This document shows positions 5,769 to 5,999 of a DNA stretch of 5,999 bases, piece by piece. The stretch lies in assembly GCA_035317085.1 (NCBI GenBank), contig DATHHS010000278.1, forward strand, positions 1 through 5,999. Reading direction: 5' to 3'. The position numbers and the translations under genes are program-made. The notes beneath the pieces were generated by a model. It worked only from the letters and a program-made list of their open reading frames with translations, had not been told where the DNA came from and did no database searches. The number at the start of each line of letters is the position of its first letter. The first letter of the stretch is position 1. Source of the DNA: VBDM01 sp035317085. Its GTDB lineage: Bacteria; Pseudomonadota; Gammaproteobacteria; Burkholderiales; SG8-39.

Positions 5769-5999
5769 GTGGCTCCCCTTTCAGGCAATCTCAGCCGAAA
5801 TCAGCTGCTGGTACTGCTCGCCGCGCTCGCGTTCGCCTGGTTTTGCAACCTCGGCTACCGTCATCTGGTCAAGGCCGACGAAGGCCGCTACGCCGAAATC
5901 GCGCGGGAGATGGTGGCGAGCGGCGACTGGCTGACGCCGCGTCTGAACGGTTTCAAGTATTTCGAAAAACCAGCCCTGCAATACTGGGCGACCGCGGCG
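5769..5999 (+). CDS. ArnT/PMT-like (GT39-type) membrane glycosyltransferase, N-terminal part
   Basis: These are the first 77 codons of an integral membrane glycosyltransferase cut by the right edge. Members use polyprenyl-phosphate sugars in the inner membrane; ArnT adds aminoarabinose to lipid A, and many relatives have other or unknown acceptors. A first membrane helix is visible at about residues 12-28 (LLVLLAALAFAWFC). It is followed by the periplasmic-loop signature ADEGRYAEIAREM (36-48), whose D37 corresponds to the catalytic aspartate of ArnT/PMT enzymes, and by DWLTPRLNGFKYFEKP (53-68), whose glutamate belongs to the metal/substrate site in ArnT. Family proteins often read KPPL here; this one reads KPAL. 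The start is GTG at 5769. The Mth938-gene TAG is in the same frame two codons upstream, so nothing earlier is possible. The ribosome site is weak (GGG at 5760-5762). It probably shares a transcript with the preceding gene. Confidence 0.88.
   Translation, partial: MAPLSGNLSRNQLLVLLAALAFAWFCNLGYRHLVKADEGRYAEIAREMVASGDWLTPRLNGFKYFEKPALQYWATAA

Noticed and set aside
5781..5981. A 66-codon minus-strand open frame at the right edge
   Set aside because: It is the complement of the ArnT-like reading frame, whose plus-strand translation carries clear family signatures.

Overview
This window looks like chromosomal DNA of a moderately high-GC proteobacterium, most likely a betaproteobacterium. That placement is an inference from the long-form threonine synthase, the AlaC-type aminotransferase next to hom and thrC, and the divergent Mth938-family gene followed by an ArnT-like glycosyltransferase. 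No rRNA, tRNA, CRISPR array, insertion sequence or integrase was seen.

Most of the window is one minus-strand amino-acid gene cluster, read from about 5300 down to 905: an AlaC-type transaminase, a small GNAT acetyltransferase, homoserine dehydrogenase (hom) and threonine synthase (thrC). The transaminase and GNAT genes overlap by 4 nt (GTGA), and GNAT and hom overlap by 4 nt (ATGA), so these three should be translationally coupled. Hom reduces aspartate semialdehyde to homoserine. ThrC makes threonine from phosphohomoserine. AlaC links glutamate/2-oxoglutarate and alanine/pyruvate. No homoserine kinase or aspartokinase gene is in the window. The 42-nt hom-thrC gap holds a perfect 8-bp inverted repeat just upstream of the thrC start, which lacks an obvious Shine-Dalgarno sequence.

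Only 22 nt after the thrC stop, on the same strand and with no visible terminator, begins a two-gene accessory segment (882 down to the window edge). Its first gene encodes a 224-residue protein loosely resembling the DUF2971 type. This overlaps by 4 nt (GTGA) a second, GTG-started gene that runs off the left edge. The pair appears lower in GC and uses codons that are rare elsewhere in the window, so it looks like an acquired cargo module. It is the best candidate here for something undescribed, but its function cannot be read from the sequence.

On the right, a 96-nt divergent intergenic region with a consensus TATAAT box separates the amino-acid cluster from a plus-strand pair: an Mth938/DUF498 (NDUFAF3-like) protein with a TTG start, and, 3 nt after its stop, the N-terminus of an ArnT/PMT-like (GT39-type) membrane glycosyltransferase cut by the right edge.
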